Below are positions 10,150 through 19,069 of a stretch of 64,000 nt of DNA, one piece after another. Numbering within the stretch: the first letter of the stretch is position 1; each line of letters starts with the position of its first letter. Location of the stretch: NCBI GenBank assembly GCA_963737575.1, contig CAVTTJ010000003.1, positions 186,001-250,000 of the forward strand. Reading direction: 5' to 3'. The position numbers were made by a program, and so were the translations under genes. This stretch comes from VRUE01 sp963737575. GTDB lineage: Bacteria > Actinomycetota > Thermoleophilia > Solirubrobacterales > 70-9. Below the pieces are notes generated by a model that did no database searches, was not told the origin of the DNA, and saw nothing but the letters and a program-made list of their open reading frames with translations.

Positions 10150-13012
10150 ATGAGAGGTAAGGCTCGGCCCGGTGGGCTGCTTGTCCTTCTGTCGGCGTTC
10201 GTCGTTCTCGCGATCGGCGCCTCCCCAGCTCATGCAGAATTCGGCATCGCAAACTGGGAAGCGCTGACCTGTAACGCCAACTCCGACACCCCGACGGAAC
10301 CGGGGCTGGGGAAAGCCGTCGTCGGCAAACCGCCTCTCCCGCAGGATCCCGAACAGTGCACCTCGGAAACCTCGTCGAAGTGGTACCGGCAGGCGTCCGG
10401 GCACCCGAATTTCGGGATCACCGCTTTTGAACTCAACACCCTCTCCACGGTGGGTGCCGTTGGTTTCCCTGACGGCTTCATCAAAGACAACGAAGTCCAC
10501 CTGCCCGAAGGGCTGAACGTAAACCCGGAGGCAACGCCAACTTGCACCATCGAAGAGGCCGAAGAAGGCGAAGCCGGCTTCGGAAAATGCATCGGCGAAA
10601 AAGGCTTCGGCGTCATCGTCGGGACCAACTACTTCACCGTCGCCCTCGAAGCGCCCGGCCCGGGATGCGTAGCCGAAGGCTGCACACAGGCCCGGGTCAA
10701 CGTACCGGTCTTCAACGTCGAACCCTTCGAAGGCGTTCCCTCGATGGTCGCGTTCCCGACGACCACCGGAACCACGTTCATCGTCGGGGATCTCGACCCG
10801 ACCGATCAGAGCGTGATCTTCAGGGTCACCGAAATCGAGTCGCCGCTCGAAGGCGGCGTCCCCGTTGTCGGCTCGCGCCTCGTCTTCAACGGTCGTGCCA
10901 CCGACGGGGTCCACGGGGCTTACCTGACGATGCCGGCCAATTGCACCGGCGAAGAAGGGCAGACGACGACGCTGAACGTCGACTCGCACGAACCGGTGGA
11001 AACGGATTCCGCCGCGTTCACGACGAAAGTCGGAACGATCGGCTGCGACGAAGTCCCGTTCGAACCGAAAGTCGACGTCAGCACGAATGGAGAAACCGAC
11101 TCGCCCGACCCGACGACGGTCAATGTCATGATGCCGTTCAACCCGGATAAAGAAGGGCTTGAAAACTCGCGCCTTCTCGACGCGAAGGTCGTGCTTCCCG
11201 AAGGGACGAGCATCAATCCCTCGCTGGCCAACGGCCTCGAAACCTGCAGTGACGCCCAGTTCGGCAAGGGCACCGACAACCCGATCCAGTGCCCGAAAGG
11301 GTCGAAAATTGGAACCGTCGACGTGAAATCGCCGGCCCTCGACCAGCACCTCGAAGGCAACGTCTACGTCGGCGAACCGCTGAACCAGAAACCGGACTCC
11401 GGAGAAATGTTCCGGATCTTCATCCATGCGTTCAATACACGGTATGGCGTCAACGTCCGCCTGGTCGGGAATGTCACCCCTAACCAGAGCACCGGTCAGG
11501 TGACCGCGGTCGTTGCCAAGAACCCGCAACAGCCGTTCGAAGAATTCATCATCCATATCGACGGCGGTCCGCGTGGTGCGCTGACCTCCCCATACACGTG
11601 CGGTCCGCATCAGTCGAACGCGAACTTCACACCGTGGGGGACGCCGGAAGTCAAAGATGCGACCGCGCAGTCCCAATTCGAACTGTCCACCGCTCCCGGC
11701 GGCGGGCCCTGTGCGAAAACCCTCGCCGACCGTCCATTCGACCCGGGCTTCAAAGCCGGGACGACGAACCCCACGGCAGGCGCATACAGCCCGTTCGAGC
11801 TGCACCTGACGCGGCCGGACGGTCAGCAGGAATTCCGCAAGATCGACGTCACGCTGCCGCCGGGGATGGCGGCCAAACTGGCCGGGGTCAGTTACTGCTC
11901 GGAGGCTGGGATCACCGCGGCAGCGACCAAGTCCGGCAATGAAGAGCTGATGGCTCCGAGCTGCCCGACGAGCAGCCTGGTCGGTGATGTGACGATCAAG
12001 AGCGGGTCGGGTGCGGCGCCGTTCACCGACGACAAGGGCAAGGCCTACTTCGCGGGCCCCTACAAGGGCGCGCCTGTGAGTCTTGTCTTCATCGTCCCGG
12101 CCGTCGCCGGGCCGTACGACCTCGGCACAGACGTCGTCAGGACGGCTCTGAACGTCGAACCGGAAACGACGGTCGTCCATGCCGTCTCTGACGAACTCCC
12201 GTACATCCTCGGGGGCGTCAAGCTCGACATCCGGTCGATCGACGTCAACCTGAACCGGAACTCGTACACGATCAACCCGACCAACTGCAGCCCGTTCGGG
12301 GTCATCGGCGCCATCTCAGGCGGCGGCGGCAACCCGACCGACCCGGCACAGTGGTTGACGGTCACCAAGAACAGCCCGTTCACGGCGACCGACTGCAACG
12401 CGCTGAAGTTCAAGCCGAAGTTCACGGCGAAGATCCTCGGGGGCAAGAAGGCGACCAAGCGCCGCCAGCACCCGAAGCTGCAGGCTGTCCTGCAGGGTCG
12501 TACCGGCGATGCGAACGTGGCACGTGCCGCGTTCACGCTGCCGAAGACGACGATCCTCGACCAGAGCAATATCAAGACGATCTGCACCAGGGTGCAGCTC
12601 TCGGCGAACAGTTGCCCGAAGGGCTCGGTCTACGGCCACGCGAAGGCGACCTCGCCGCTGCTCGAAGGGCAGCTGAAGGGCCCGGTCTACCTGACGTCGT
12701 CGAGCAACAAGCTCCCCGACCTGCTGGTCAATCTCAGGGGCCAGGTCAACGTTCGCCTCCGCGGCGTGATATCGCTCGAAGAGGGGGAAGCTGAAGACCA
12801 CGTTCCGCACTGTTCCCGACACCCCGGTGAAGAAGTTCACGCTGGAAATGAACGGCGGCAAGAAGGGGCTCCTGATCAACACCTCGAGCCTCTGCAACAA
12901 GCCGCAGAAGGGCCAGCTGAACCTCAAGGCCCAGAACGGGAAGCAGCTGAAGAGCAACAAGCTGCAGATCAAGACCTCGTGCGGCAAGTCGAAGAAGAAG
13001 GGCAAGAAGTAG
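10150..13012 (+). CDS. Family B secreted protein, with a frameshift near the 3' end
   Basis: A large exported protein with a signal peptide (residues 1-29). It shares a set of motifs with the products at 34254, 41388 and 60373: an LPEG(T/L)xxNP phrase, VYVGEP, an AGPYKGAPVSL segment, AGPYDLGTDVVRTAL, and INPTNC. The open frame continues to 13092, but past 12774 it turns into low-complexity sequence. One extra base near 12775 explains this: in the +1 frame the text reads SKRGKLKTTFRTVPDTPVKK and then GGKKGLLINTSSLC, as in the paralogues, and ends at the TAG at 13010-13012 after KSKKKGKK. The repaired protein would have 953 residues. It has no family A partner beside it. Ribosome site: AGGAGAGAGG. 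Role unknown. Confidence 0.8.
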
Positions 13013-13026
13013 GGCTCTTCGGGAAA

Positions 13027-13056
13027 CGCAGGGCGGGCGCCGGAGCCCGCCCTGCG
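13027..13056 (+). terminator. Strong hairpin after the family B gene
   Basis: A perfect 12-base stem (CGCAGGGCGGGC with GCCCGCCCTGCG) and a 6-base loop start 14 bases after the stop at 13012. There is no T-run, as is common in high-GC actinobacteria. It also lies just beyond the stop of the convergent methyltransferase gene and may serve both. Confidence 0.6.
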
Positions 13057-13064
13057 AACTCCCA

Positions 13065-13670
13065 TCAGGCCGGGGTGAGCCGCGCGAAGTAGGCGAACCA
13101 GCTGCCGGAGTGGTCCTGGTAGGACAGTCGGGCCTCGCCCGACTGGTGCCGCAGGGAGCTCAGCGTCGTGAAGTGCGGGTCGCCGAAGATCTCGCCGACG
13201 ACTAGCCGGCCGCCGGGTCGCAGCACACGCCGGATCTCACGCAGGGCTGCGCCGGTGTCGGGGATCTCGCCGAGGACCGCGGTGAGGATGACCGCGTCGA
13301 TCGAGTCGTCCTCGTAGGGAAGCTCGGTGGCGTCACCCTGGGTCGGGACGATGTTGGCGCGCTCGCCGGAGCCGCGCATGACGTGGTCGAGGAACTCCTG
13401 CTGGAGGTCGAAGATCTCGACCCGGCCCTCGGGCCCGACCCAGTCGGCCATCTCGAACGTGTAGTAGCCGGTGCCGGGCCCGATCTCCAGCAGCCGCTCT
13501 CCCGGCAATGGCACGAGGACCGAGCGCAACCGATCGCGGGTGACGACCGGGTGCGGCGCTTCGACCCAGAACCGCTGACCGTAGGGGCATGCTGAAGGGT
13601 TCTTGCGCCACCACAGCGCCGCGCCGAGCGTCGCTGCGCCACCGAGGGCGAACAGGGTCCTGGCCCGCAT
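13065..13670 (-). CDS. SAM-dependent methyltransferase, class I, membrane-anchored
   Basis: A 201-residue protein with a short N-terminal hydrophobic stretch (TLFALGGAATLGAALWW) that may anchor it to the membrane. The Rossmann methyltransferase core is clear: LLEIGPGTGYYTF is motif I and binds S-adenosylmethionine; EIFDLQQ, GDATELPYEDDSIDAVI and LREIRRVLRPGGRLVVGE follow in the normal order. This resembles the UbiE/Methyltransf_11 group. The methyl acceptor is unknown. The start overlaps the stop of the upstream small gene (TGATG), so translation is probably coupled. Confidence 0.85.
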   Translation of the reverse strand: MRARTLFALGGAATLGAALWWRKNPSACPYGQRFWVEAPHPVVTRDRLRSVLVPLPGERLLEIGPGTGYYTFEMADWVGPEGRVEIFDLQQEFLDHVMRGSGERANIVPTQGDATELPYEDDSIDAVILTAVLGEIPDTGAALREIRRVLRPGGRLVVGEIFGDPHFTTLSSLRHQSGEARLSYQDHSGSWFAYFARLTPA

Positions 13671-13897
13671 CAGTCGGAGCTGCCGAGGGAGAAGCCGACC
13701 CGGTGCTCACCGGAGTCGATCCGCAGGAAGGCGATCTTGCCGAGGTAGACGGAAAGTACCCCGTCCTCGGTGTCGACGTCGTACCAGCCGCCCTTCTCCA
13801 GCTGCTTGCGAAGGTCCTTGAGCGCGGCGTCCCCGAGCCTCACGGAGACGACCTGGCCGCCCTCGAAACCGATCTCGACCCGCTGAGCGTCCGCCAT
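13670..13897 (-). CDS. Small conserved-looking protein, unknown
   Basis: A 75-residue protein that alternates short strands and one helix (LGDAALKDLRKQLEKG), ending in SGEHRVGFSLGSSD. No Cys, no signal peptide and no membrane segment. I do not recognise it. Both ends overlap neighbours through TGATG junctions (with the epimerase upstream and the methyltransferase downstream), which argues that it is a real gene of this operon. Confidence 0.65.
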   Translation of the reverse strand: MADAQRVEIGFEGGQVVSVRLGDAALKDLRKQLEKGGWYDVDTEDGVLSVYLGKIAFLRIDSGEHRVGFSLGSSD

Positions 13898-14313
13898 CAG
13901 CCCGCTCCGTGTCCCGCGGGCTCGACGATCTCGGTCAGGACCCCGCCGGTGGAGCGCGGATGGAGGAAGGCGACGCGGCTGTCGCGGATTCCGGGCCGGG
14001 CCTCCTGGTCGATCAGCTCGAGGCCGGCGTCGCGCAGCGAGCCGAGGGTCGCGTCGATGTCATCGACGGCGTAGGCGACGTGGTGGAGGCCCGGGCCCTT
14101 GCGCTCGACGTACTTGCCGACGGCGGTCTCCGGGCCGAGCGGGCGCAGCAGCTCGACGTGGCCGTCGCCGACATCGAGGAGCACCGCCTCAACGCCCTGC
14201 GTGGAGACCGTCTCGCGATGGGCGAGCTCCATCTCGAAGCTGCTCTCATAGAGCGCGATCGCGGCGTCGAGGTCCTCGACAGCGACTCCAATGTGATCGA
14301 TCCGTCCAAACAT
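13897..14313 (-). CDS. mce: Methylmalonyl-CoA epimerase (VOC family)
   Basis: A 138-residue VOC-fold enzyme that interconverts (R)- and (S)-methylmalonyl-CoA, linking propionate and odd-chain fatty acid breakdown to succinyl-CoA. The metal-binding layout is visible: HIGVAVEDL near the start (His), GDGHVELLRPLG (Glu), GPGLHHVAYAVDDID (His) and LTEIVEP near the end (Glu). The ATG at 14313 sits after GGCGGA; the ATG three bases upstream is equally possible. It lies 14 bases from the DUF1385 gene and is probably cotranscribed with it. Confidence 0.85.
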   Translation of the reverse strand: MFGRIDHIGVAVEDLDAAIALYESSFEMELAHRETVSTQGVEAVLLDVGDGHVELLRPLGPETAVGKYVERKGPGLHHVAYAVDDIDATLGSLRDAGLELIDQEARPGIRDSRVAFLHPRSTGGVLTEIVEPAGHGAG

Positions 14314-14327
14314 CATTCCGCCCGAGT

Positions 14328-15116
14328 CTATGCACCCTCTGCCCTGAGGATCTCGGCGAGGGCGGCGACCCCGACCTCGAGCTGCTCCGGGGTCGGCTCC
14401 TTGGTCGCGATCAGCCGCTGGATTTCGCGGCCTGGCGCGTGGAAGGCCTCGGCCAGCGGAGCGCCGTGGTTGCGGTCGCTCCAGGCGAACATCTCGACCG
14501 CGAGCGAGGCGCCGCCGAGGCCGACGCCTGCCCGTGCCAGCGGGCCGGGGCTGTCGACGAGGCGCTCGAGCAGGACGGAGCCGCCGACCGAGAGGATCAT
14601 CATCGGCGCGATCAGGTTCGAGCCGCATCGGTCGTGCTCCTTGGGGACCGATGCGGGGTCGTCGATGCCCTGCTCGTAGGCGGCGATCGCCTTGTGCTCG
14701 ACCCCGTGGTAGGCGGCGAGGTTGCGATCGCTGAGGGCGACGAGGGCGGGAACTACACCAACGACCTGGACGACGCCCTCGCGAATTCCGGGCGAGGGGA
14801 GGCGCCGCCTCAGCATCGCCGTCGCGAGCAGCGTCGCGCCGACCGCGGCGATGACGCGGGGGTCCTCGAACGGCAGCCGGGCGGAGGGAAGGCGTCTGCG
14901 CACCAGCGGCAGCACCGCCATCGCCTCGGCCAGTTTGAGTGGCCCGCGAAGGCCGGGAAGGCGCGCGGCGAGCTTCGGCGCGATCTCCGGCTTGCGCTCG
15001 GCGGCGACGTCGATCGAGCCGTCGGCGGCTCGGACGGCGGCGGCCCAGTGGGTCGGCCCGTGGATCAGCAGCCCGTTGCGGAGCGCCATCCCGCCGAGTC
15101 TCAGCCGTTCGCTCAC
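14328..15116 (-). CDS. DUF1385 membrane protein
   Basis: A 262-residue protein of the DUF1385 (YqhQ-like) family. The marker motifs are LRLGGMALRNGLLIHGPTHW at the N-terminus, YHGVEHKAIAAYE near the middle and HDRCGSNLIAPMMIL after it, with hydrophobic segments around them. The His, Glu and Cys residues of the two central motifs are the conserved core; the function of the family is not established. I chose the GTG at 15116, since translation must begin before the conserved LGGMALRNG. It is upstream of the epimerase in an apparent operon. Confidence 0.8.
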   Translation of the reverse strand: MSERLRLGGMALRNGLLIHGPTHWAAAVRAADGSIDVAAERKPEIAPKLAARLPGLRGPLKLAEAMAVLPLVRRRLPSARLPFEDPRVIAAVGATLLATAMLRRRLPSPGIREGVVQVVGVVPALVALSDRNLAAYHGVEHKAIAAYEQGIDDPASVPKEHDRCGSNLIAPMMILSVGGSVLLERLVDSPGPLARAGVGLGGASLAVEMFAWSDRNHGAPLAEAFHAPGREIQRLIATKEPTPEQLEVGVAALAEILRAEGA

Positions 15117-15146
15117 ACCCACCAGAGTAGGGATTGCCTCCAAGCG

Positions 15147-15179
15147 CTCGACGACCGCGCCCTGAGCGCGGTCGTCGAG
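15147..15179. terminator. Perfect 14-base inverted repeat
   Basis: Arms CTCGACGACCGCGC and GCGCGGTCGTCGAG around a 5-base loop. It lies between the end of rarA and the start of the DUF1385 gene, both leftward, so it can form in either RNA. No T-run follows. It may end rarA transcription together with the next hairpin. Confidence 0.5.
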
Positions 15180-15202
15180 TCCCCCTGTCTCCCTTATTAA
15201 GT

Positions 15203-15237
15203 CCGGCCGGAGGCCCCCAGTCCAGGCCTCCGGCCGG
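15203..15237. terminator. Perfect 13-base inverted repeat
   Basis: Arms CCGGCCGGAGGCC and GGCCTCCGGCCGG with a 9-base loop. It is the second strong hairpin in the rarA-DUF1385 gap and is the one met first by RNA polymerase coming from rarA. A leftward run CTTAATAAG lies just past it. Confidence 0.5.
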
Positions 15238-15313
15238 TGTCGGCTCTCCCTGGCTCTAGCTTGGAAAGCCAACCTCCGAAACACGAGGTCGTCGGGGAAG
15301 TTGCGCCGGCGAT

Positions 15314-16657
15314 TTAGGACTTTTTGAGCAATTTTCTGAGCGTCGCGAGGCGACGGCCCAGCTCGACCTCGAACCCGCGGCCGGTCGGCTCGTAGAAACG
15401 ATGATTTTCCAGCCCGTCGGGCATCAGCGACTGGTCGGCGACCCCCTCGGGCTCGTCGTGCGGATAGCGGTAGCCCTTGCCCCGCCCGAGATCGCCCGCG
15501 CCCGGGTAGTGGGCGTCGCGGAGGTGGTCGGGCGGCGTTCTGGCGCCGTTCTGACGGACCTCGGCCCGAGCCGCCGAGAGCGCCCTCATCGCGGCATTCG
15601 ACTTCGGCGCCAGAGCGAGGTGGACCGTCGCCTGGGCGAGGTTGAGCGCGCACTCGGGAAGGCCGACGCGGTCGACGGCGCGGGCCGCGGCATCGGCGAC
15701 GAGCAACGCCTGCGGGTCGGCGTTGCCGATGTCCTCGGAGGCGAAGATCACCATCCGGCGGGCGATGAAGCGGGGGTCCTCGCCGCCCTCGAGCATCACG
15801 GCCAGGTAGTAGAGCGATGCGTCGACGTCGGAGCCGCGAGTTGCCTTGATCCAGGCCGAGATGAAGTCGTAGTGACGGTCGCCCTGGCGGTCGAAGTCGA
15901 TCGCCTTGCGCTGCAGCGCGTCCTCGATCGCGCCGACGTCGACCGGCTCGCCGTTCGCCGAGCGCTCAACCGCCCGCTCCAGCGCCGACAGCGCGACCCG
16001 CGCGTCGCCGCCGCTGCGGTGGGCGAGCATCTCCAGTGCCGAGTCCTCGACCGGCGGCGGGTCCGGCAGGCCGCGCTCGGGGTCGGCGAGGGCCCGTCGC
16101 AGCAGCTCCTCGACCTGCCCGGGCTCGAGCGGTCCCAGCTCGTAGATCTGGCAGCGGGAGAGCAGGGCCGAGTTGACCTCGAAGTAAGGGTTCTCCGTCG
16201 TCGCCCCGATCAGCGTCAGCAGCCCTTCCTCGACGGCCGGCAGCAACGCGTCCTGCTGGGCCTTGTTGAAGCGGTGGATCTCATCGAGGAAGAGGACGGT
16301 GTGGCGTCCGCTCGTCCGCCGGCGCTCCTCGGCCCGCCCGATCACGGCCCGGATCTCGGCCCGCCCGGCGTTGACCGCCGACTCTTCCTCGAAGGCCCAG
16401 TCGGAGCCGGCGGCGGCGATCCTCGCCAGGGTGGTCTTCCCCGAGCCCGGCGGCCCGTACAGAATCGCGCTGTGCGGGCGGCCGGCCTCGACCGCGGCCC
16501 GCAGCGCCGACCCCTCCCCCAGCACATGCTCCTGCCCCACCAACTCCTCCAGCGACCGGGGCCTCATCCGCACCGCCAGAGGAGCGTCAGGCGCGGGCAA
16601 ATCGCCAGAGGAGACCTCGGCAGGGCTTGAATCGCTTTCGAACAGACGGTCAGCCAC
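15314..16657 (-). CDS. rarA: Replication-associated recombination ATPase RarA (MgsA)
   Basis: A 447-residue AAA+ ATPase of the RarA/MgsA/WRNIP1 family that acts at stalled replication forks. Walker A GPPGSGKTT lies at about 69-77, Walker B LFLDEIHRFNK near 123-133, sensor 1 in LIGATTENPYFEVN, and the Arg finger in ALLSRCQIY. The C-terminal part matches the family tetramerisation domain (MEGGEDPRFIARRMVIFASEDIGNA region). The start is a GTG. The gene is divergent from the aldehyde dehydrogenase at 16763 and shares an inverted-repeat promoter region with it. Confidence 0.95.
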   Translation of the reverse strand: MADRLFESDSSPAEVSSGDLPAPDAPLAVRMRPRSLEELVGQEHVLGEGSALRAAVEAGRPHSAILYGPPGSGKTTLARIAAAGSDWAFEEESAVNAGRAEIRAVIGRAEERRRTSGRHTVLFLDEIHRFNKAQQDALLPAVEEGLLTLIGATTENPYFEVNSALLSRCQIYELGPLEPGQVEELLRRALADPERGLPDPPPVEDSALEMLAHRSGGDARVALSALERAVERSANGEPVDVGAIEDALQRKAIDFDRQGDRHYDFISAWIKATRGSDVDASLYYLAVMLEGGEDPRFIARRMVIFASEDIGNADPQALLVADAAARAVDRVGLPECALNLAQATVHLALAPKSNAAMRALSAARAEVRQNGARTPPDHLRDAHYPGAGDLGRGKGYRYPHDEPEGVADQSLMPDGLENHRFYEPTGRGFEVELGRRLATLRKLLKKS

Positions 16658-16672
16658 TACCGCTGAGTATGA

Positions 16673-16737
16673 GGGGATCGGTCAAGGCTCGACGGAGCCT
16701 CCACGGCTGTTGCAACGGCGAGTCTTGACCGATCCCC
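16673..16737. repeat. 19-base inverted repeat between divergent genes
   Basis: The arms (16673-16691 and 16719-16737) match at 18 of 19 positions; each contains GGGGATCGGTCAAG or its complement. Each arm therefore places a TTGACC hexamer pointing outward, one toward rarA and one toward the aldehyde dehydrogenase. This can be a symmetric divergent promoter, an operator, or both. Confidence 0.6.
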
Positions 16738-16755
16738 CCACCCCAGGCTTAGAAT
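16725..16755 (+). promoter_or_regulatory. Promoter of the aldehyde dehydrogenase gene
   Basis: TTGACC (16725-16730), a 19-base spacer and TAGAAT (16750-16755). The ATG at 16763 comes 7 bases later with no ribosome site, which fits a leaderless transcript. The spacer is longer than the usual 17 bases. Confidence 0.5.
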
Positions 16756-16762
16756 CGACCGC

Positions 16763-18358
16763 ATGGCTACCACCGAAGCACGCCCCGCCGCGTCCACCCT
16801 CGAGTCTTTCAACCCCGCCACCGGCGACCTGGTCGGCTCGGTTGCGACGATCACGCCCGACCAGGTCCAGGGCGTCGTCGACGACGTCGCCCGCATCCAG
16901 CCCGCCTGGGCGGAGCTCTCGCTCGACGATCGCGCCGCCTATCTGCGCCGCGCCGCCGCCGCCCTGCTCGACGACATCGACGAGATCGCAGAGCTGCTCG
17001 TCAATGAGCAGGGGAAGCCGCGCGCCGAGGCGTACACGATGGAGCTGCTGCCGACGGTCGACGCGCTCCACTGGTGCGCGAAAGCCGGGCCGAAGATCCT
17101 CGCCGACGAGAAGGTGCGGATGTCGCAGGCCTTCCTGATGAGCAAGAAAGGCCGCTTCACCTATGAGCCGATCGGCGTCGTCGGCGTGATCGCGCCTTGG
17201 AACTACCCTTGGTCGATCCCGTTCGGCGAGGTCGCGATCGCGCTGATGGCCGGCAACGGCGTCGTCCTCAAGCCGGCCAGCCTGACGCCGCTGCTGGGCG
17301 AGGCGATCCGCCGCGTCTTCGAGAAAGGCGGCCTGCCCGAGGGCCTGGTCCGCGTCGTCCACGGCGGCGGCGCCGTCGGCGACGCGCTCACCCGCTCGAG
17401 CGCCGGCAAGATCTTCTTCACCGGATCGGTCGAGATCGGCCGCAAGGTCGGCGAGGTCTGCGCCCAGCAGCTCAAGGGCTCGGTGCTCGAGCTGGGCGGC
17501 AAGGACCCGATGATCGTCTGCGCCGACGCCGACCTCGACAACGCGATCTCCGGCGCCGTCTGGGGCGGCTTCGCCAACGCCGGACAGACCTGCTCGGGCA
17601 TCGAGCGCGTCTACGTCGAGCGCCAGATCGCCGACCGGTTCGTCGAGGGCGTCGCCCGCGAGAGCGAGCGGCTGCGGCTCGGCGACCCGCTGCAATGGGA
17701 GACCGAGATCGGCCCGATGACCTCCGACGACCAGTACGGAATCGTCGTCGAGTTCATCGAGGACGCGGTCGCCTCCGGCGCGACCAAGCTCTGCGGCGGC
17801 CCGACCGAGGTCGCCGGCCTGCCGGGCAAGTTCGTCGCCCCGACCGTCCTCACCGGGGTGACCCACGAGATGCGGATCATGCGCGAGGAGATCTTCGGCC
17901 CGGTCCTGCCGATCGTCGTCGTCGACTCCGAGCAGGAGGCGATCGACCTGGCAAACGACTCGCAGTTCGGCCTCGGCGCCTCGGTCTGGACCAAGGACCG
18001 CCAGAAGGGCGAGAGGATCGCCCGCCGGATCGAGTCGGGGATGGTCTGGGTCAACGACCACTCCTTCAGCCACGGCGCCTGCCAGTGCGCCTGGGGTGGC
18101 GTCAAGGACTCCGGCGTCGGCCGCTCGCACTCCAAATTCGGCTTCTACGAGTGCGTGAACATCAAGATGAACGCCTGGGAGCCCGGCCTCACACGCGACT
18201 TCTGGTGGCACCCCTACGACCGTACGCTCGGCGAGGCCGTCCGCGCCTCGGCGAAGCTGCTCTACGGCCGCGGCGCGGAACGGACCGCGGCCCTGCGCGA
18301 GGGTGCCGGGCCGCTGCTCGCCGTCGGGCGGCGGACGCTGCGCAAGAAGCGCGGCTGA
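16763..18358 (+). CDS. Aldehyde dehydrogenase (succinate-semialdehyde dehydrogenase-like)
   Basis: A 531-residue ALDH. Landmarks: APWNYPWSIP near 154, FTGSVEIGRK near 219, catalytic Glu in LELGGKDP (about 248) and catalytic Cys in NAGQTCSGIERV (about 281). EIFGPVLPI and GGVKDSGVGRSHSKFG close the domain. It looks closest to the broad SSADH-like group, but the substrate is not certain. About 45 residues after the normal ALDH end (from DFWWHPYD on) form an Arg-rich amphipathic tail, seen also in some membrane-associated ALDHs. It is monocistronic, with its own likely leaderless promoter. Confidence 0.85.
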   Translation: MATTEARPAASTLESFNPATGDLVGSVATITPDQVQGVVDDVARIQPAWAELSLDDRAAYLRRAAAALLDDIDEIAELLVNEQGKPRAEAYTMELLPTVDALHWCAKAGPKILADEKVRMSQAFLMSKKGRFTYEPIGVVGVIAPWNYPWSIPFGEVAIALMAGNGVVLKPASLTPLLGEAIRRVFEKGGLPEGLVRVVHGGGAVGDALTRSSAGKIFFTGSVEIGRKVGEVCAQQLKGSVLELGGKDPMIVCADADLDNAISGAVWGGFANAGQTCSGIERVYVERQIADRFVEGVARESERLRLGDPLQWETEIGPMTSDDQYGIVVEFIEDAVASGATKLCGGPTEVAGLPGKFVAPTVLTGVTHEMRIMREEIFGPVLPIVVVDSEQEAIDLANDSQFGLGASVWTKDRQKGERIARRIESGMVWVNDHSFSHGACQCAWGGVKDSGVGRSHSKFGFYECVNIKMNAWEPGLTRDFWWHPYDRTLGEAVRASAKLLYGRGAERTAALREGAGPLLAVGRRTLRKKRG

Positions 18359-18406
18359 TTCGACCGCCGGAGCGATAATCGGCCGAACTCGGGGAAAATC
18401 CCCCGG

Positions 18407-19069
18407 GTGAGCACGGCGATCGAGCTGCGCGGACTGCGCCACGAGTTCGGCGAACGGACGGCCCTGGAGGGGGTCGACCTCGGCCTCGGGGCCGGCGAGA
18501 CCCTGCTCGTGCTCGGCTCGAACGGCGCCGGGAAGACGACCCTGCTGCGGATCCTCGCAACGCTGCTGCGGCCGAGCGGCGGCACTGTCGAGGTCCTCGG
18601 CTGCCCGCTACCGGGAGAAGCGTGGAAGCTAAGGGGGCGGGTCGGGTACCTCGGCCACGAGCCGCTCCTCTATCGCGAGCTCAGCGGTCGCGAGAACCTG
18701 CGCTTCCACGCCCGGCTGCACGGCATCGACGGCACGACGGCCGCGGATCGGATCGAGGCGACCCTCGGCGCAATCGGGATGGAGCGCCGCGCCGACGAGC
18801 GGGTCGGCGACCTATCGGCCGGGATGCGGCAGAGGCTGGCGATCTGCCGCTGCGTCCTCCACCAGCCCGAGCTGCTGCTGCTCGACGAGCCCGACTCCCA
18901 CCTCGATGAGCAGGGCCGCGAACTGGCAAGCGGGTTGATCGGCCCGGGATCGGGCCGGACCCGGGTCGTCGTCACCCACGATCCCGACCGGTTCGAGGGC
19001 GAGGCCGACCGGACCCTGCGGCTTGCGGTCGGCGCCCGGGCCGTGGTCGCGGAGGGGGCGCTGCGATGA
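18407..19069 (+). CDS. ccmA: Cytochrome c biogenesis ABC transporter, ATP-binding subunit CcmA
   Basis: A 220-residue ABC ATPase. Walker A is GSNGAGKTT, the signature is LSAGMRQRLAIC and Walker B is LLLLDEPDSHLD, followed by the switch His in VVVTHD. The ccmB, ccmC and ccmD genes follow directly, which fixes the assignment. In the Ccm system CcmA powers release of haem-loaded CcmE from CcmC. The start is a GTG. The gene opens the long ccm-hem operon and its last bases overlap ccmB by 4. Confidence 0.85.
   Translation: MSTAIELRGLRHEFGERTALEGVDLGLGAGETLLVLGSNGAGKTTLLRILATLLRPSGGTVEVLGCPLPGEAWKLRGRVGYLGHEPLLYRELSGRENLRFHARLHGIDGTTAADRIEATLGAIGMERRADERVGDLSAGMRQRLAICRCVLHQPELLLLDEPDSHLDEQGRELASGLIGPGSGRTRVVVTHDPDRFEGEADRTLRLAVGARAVVAEGALR

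Noticed and set aside
9523..12180. 885-codon open frame on the minus strand opposite the family B gene
   Set aside because: Arg/Asp/Val-rich shadow translation in high-GC DNA; the plus-strand frame has signal peptide and family motifs.
12700..12830. Programmed frameshift in the family B gene
   Set aside because: No slippery heptamer followed by a stem is evident, and the paralogues need no shift; indel or assembly error is simpler.
15117..15313. tRNA, SRP or 6S RNA gene in the hairpin-rich gap
   Set aside because: No T-loop, anticodon arm or other family mark could be found on either strand.
16682..18442. 586-codon minus-strand frame opposite the second aldehyde dehydrogenase
   Set aside because: Composition typical of antisense frames; catalytic motifs lie on the plus strand.
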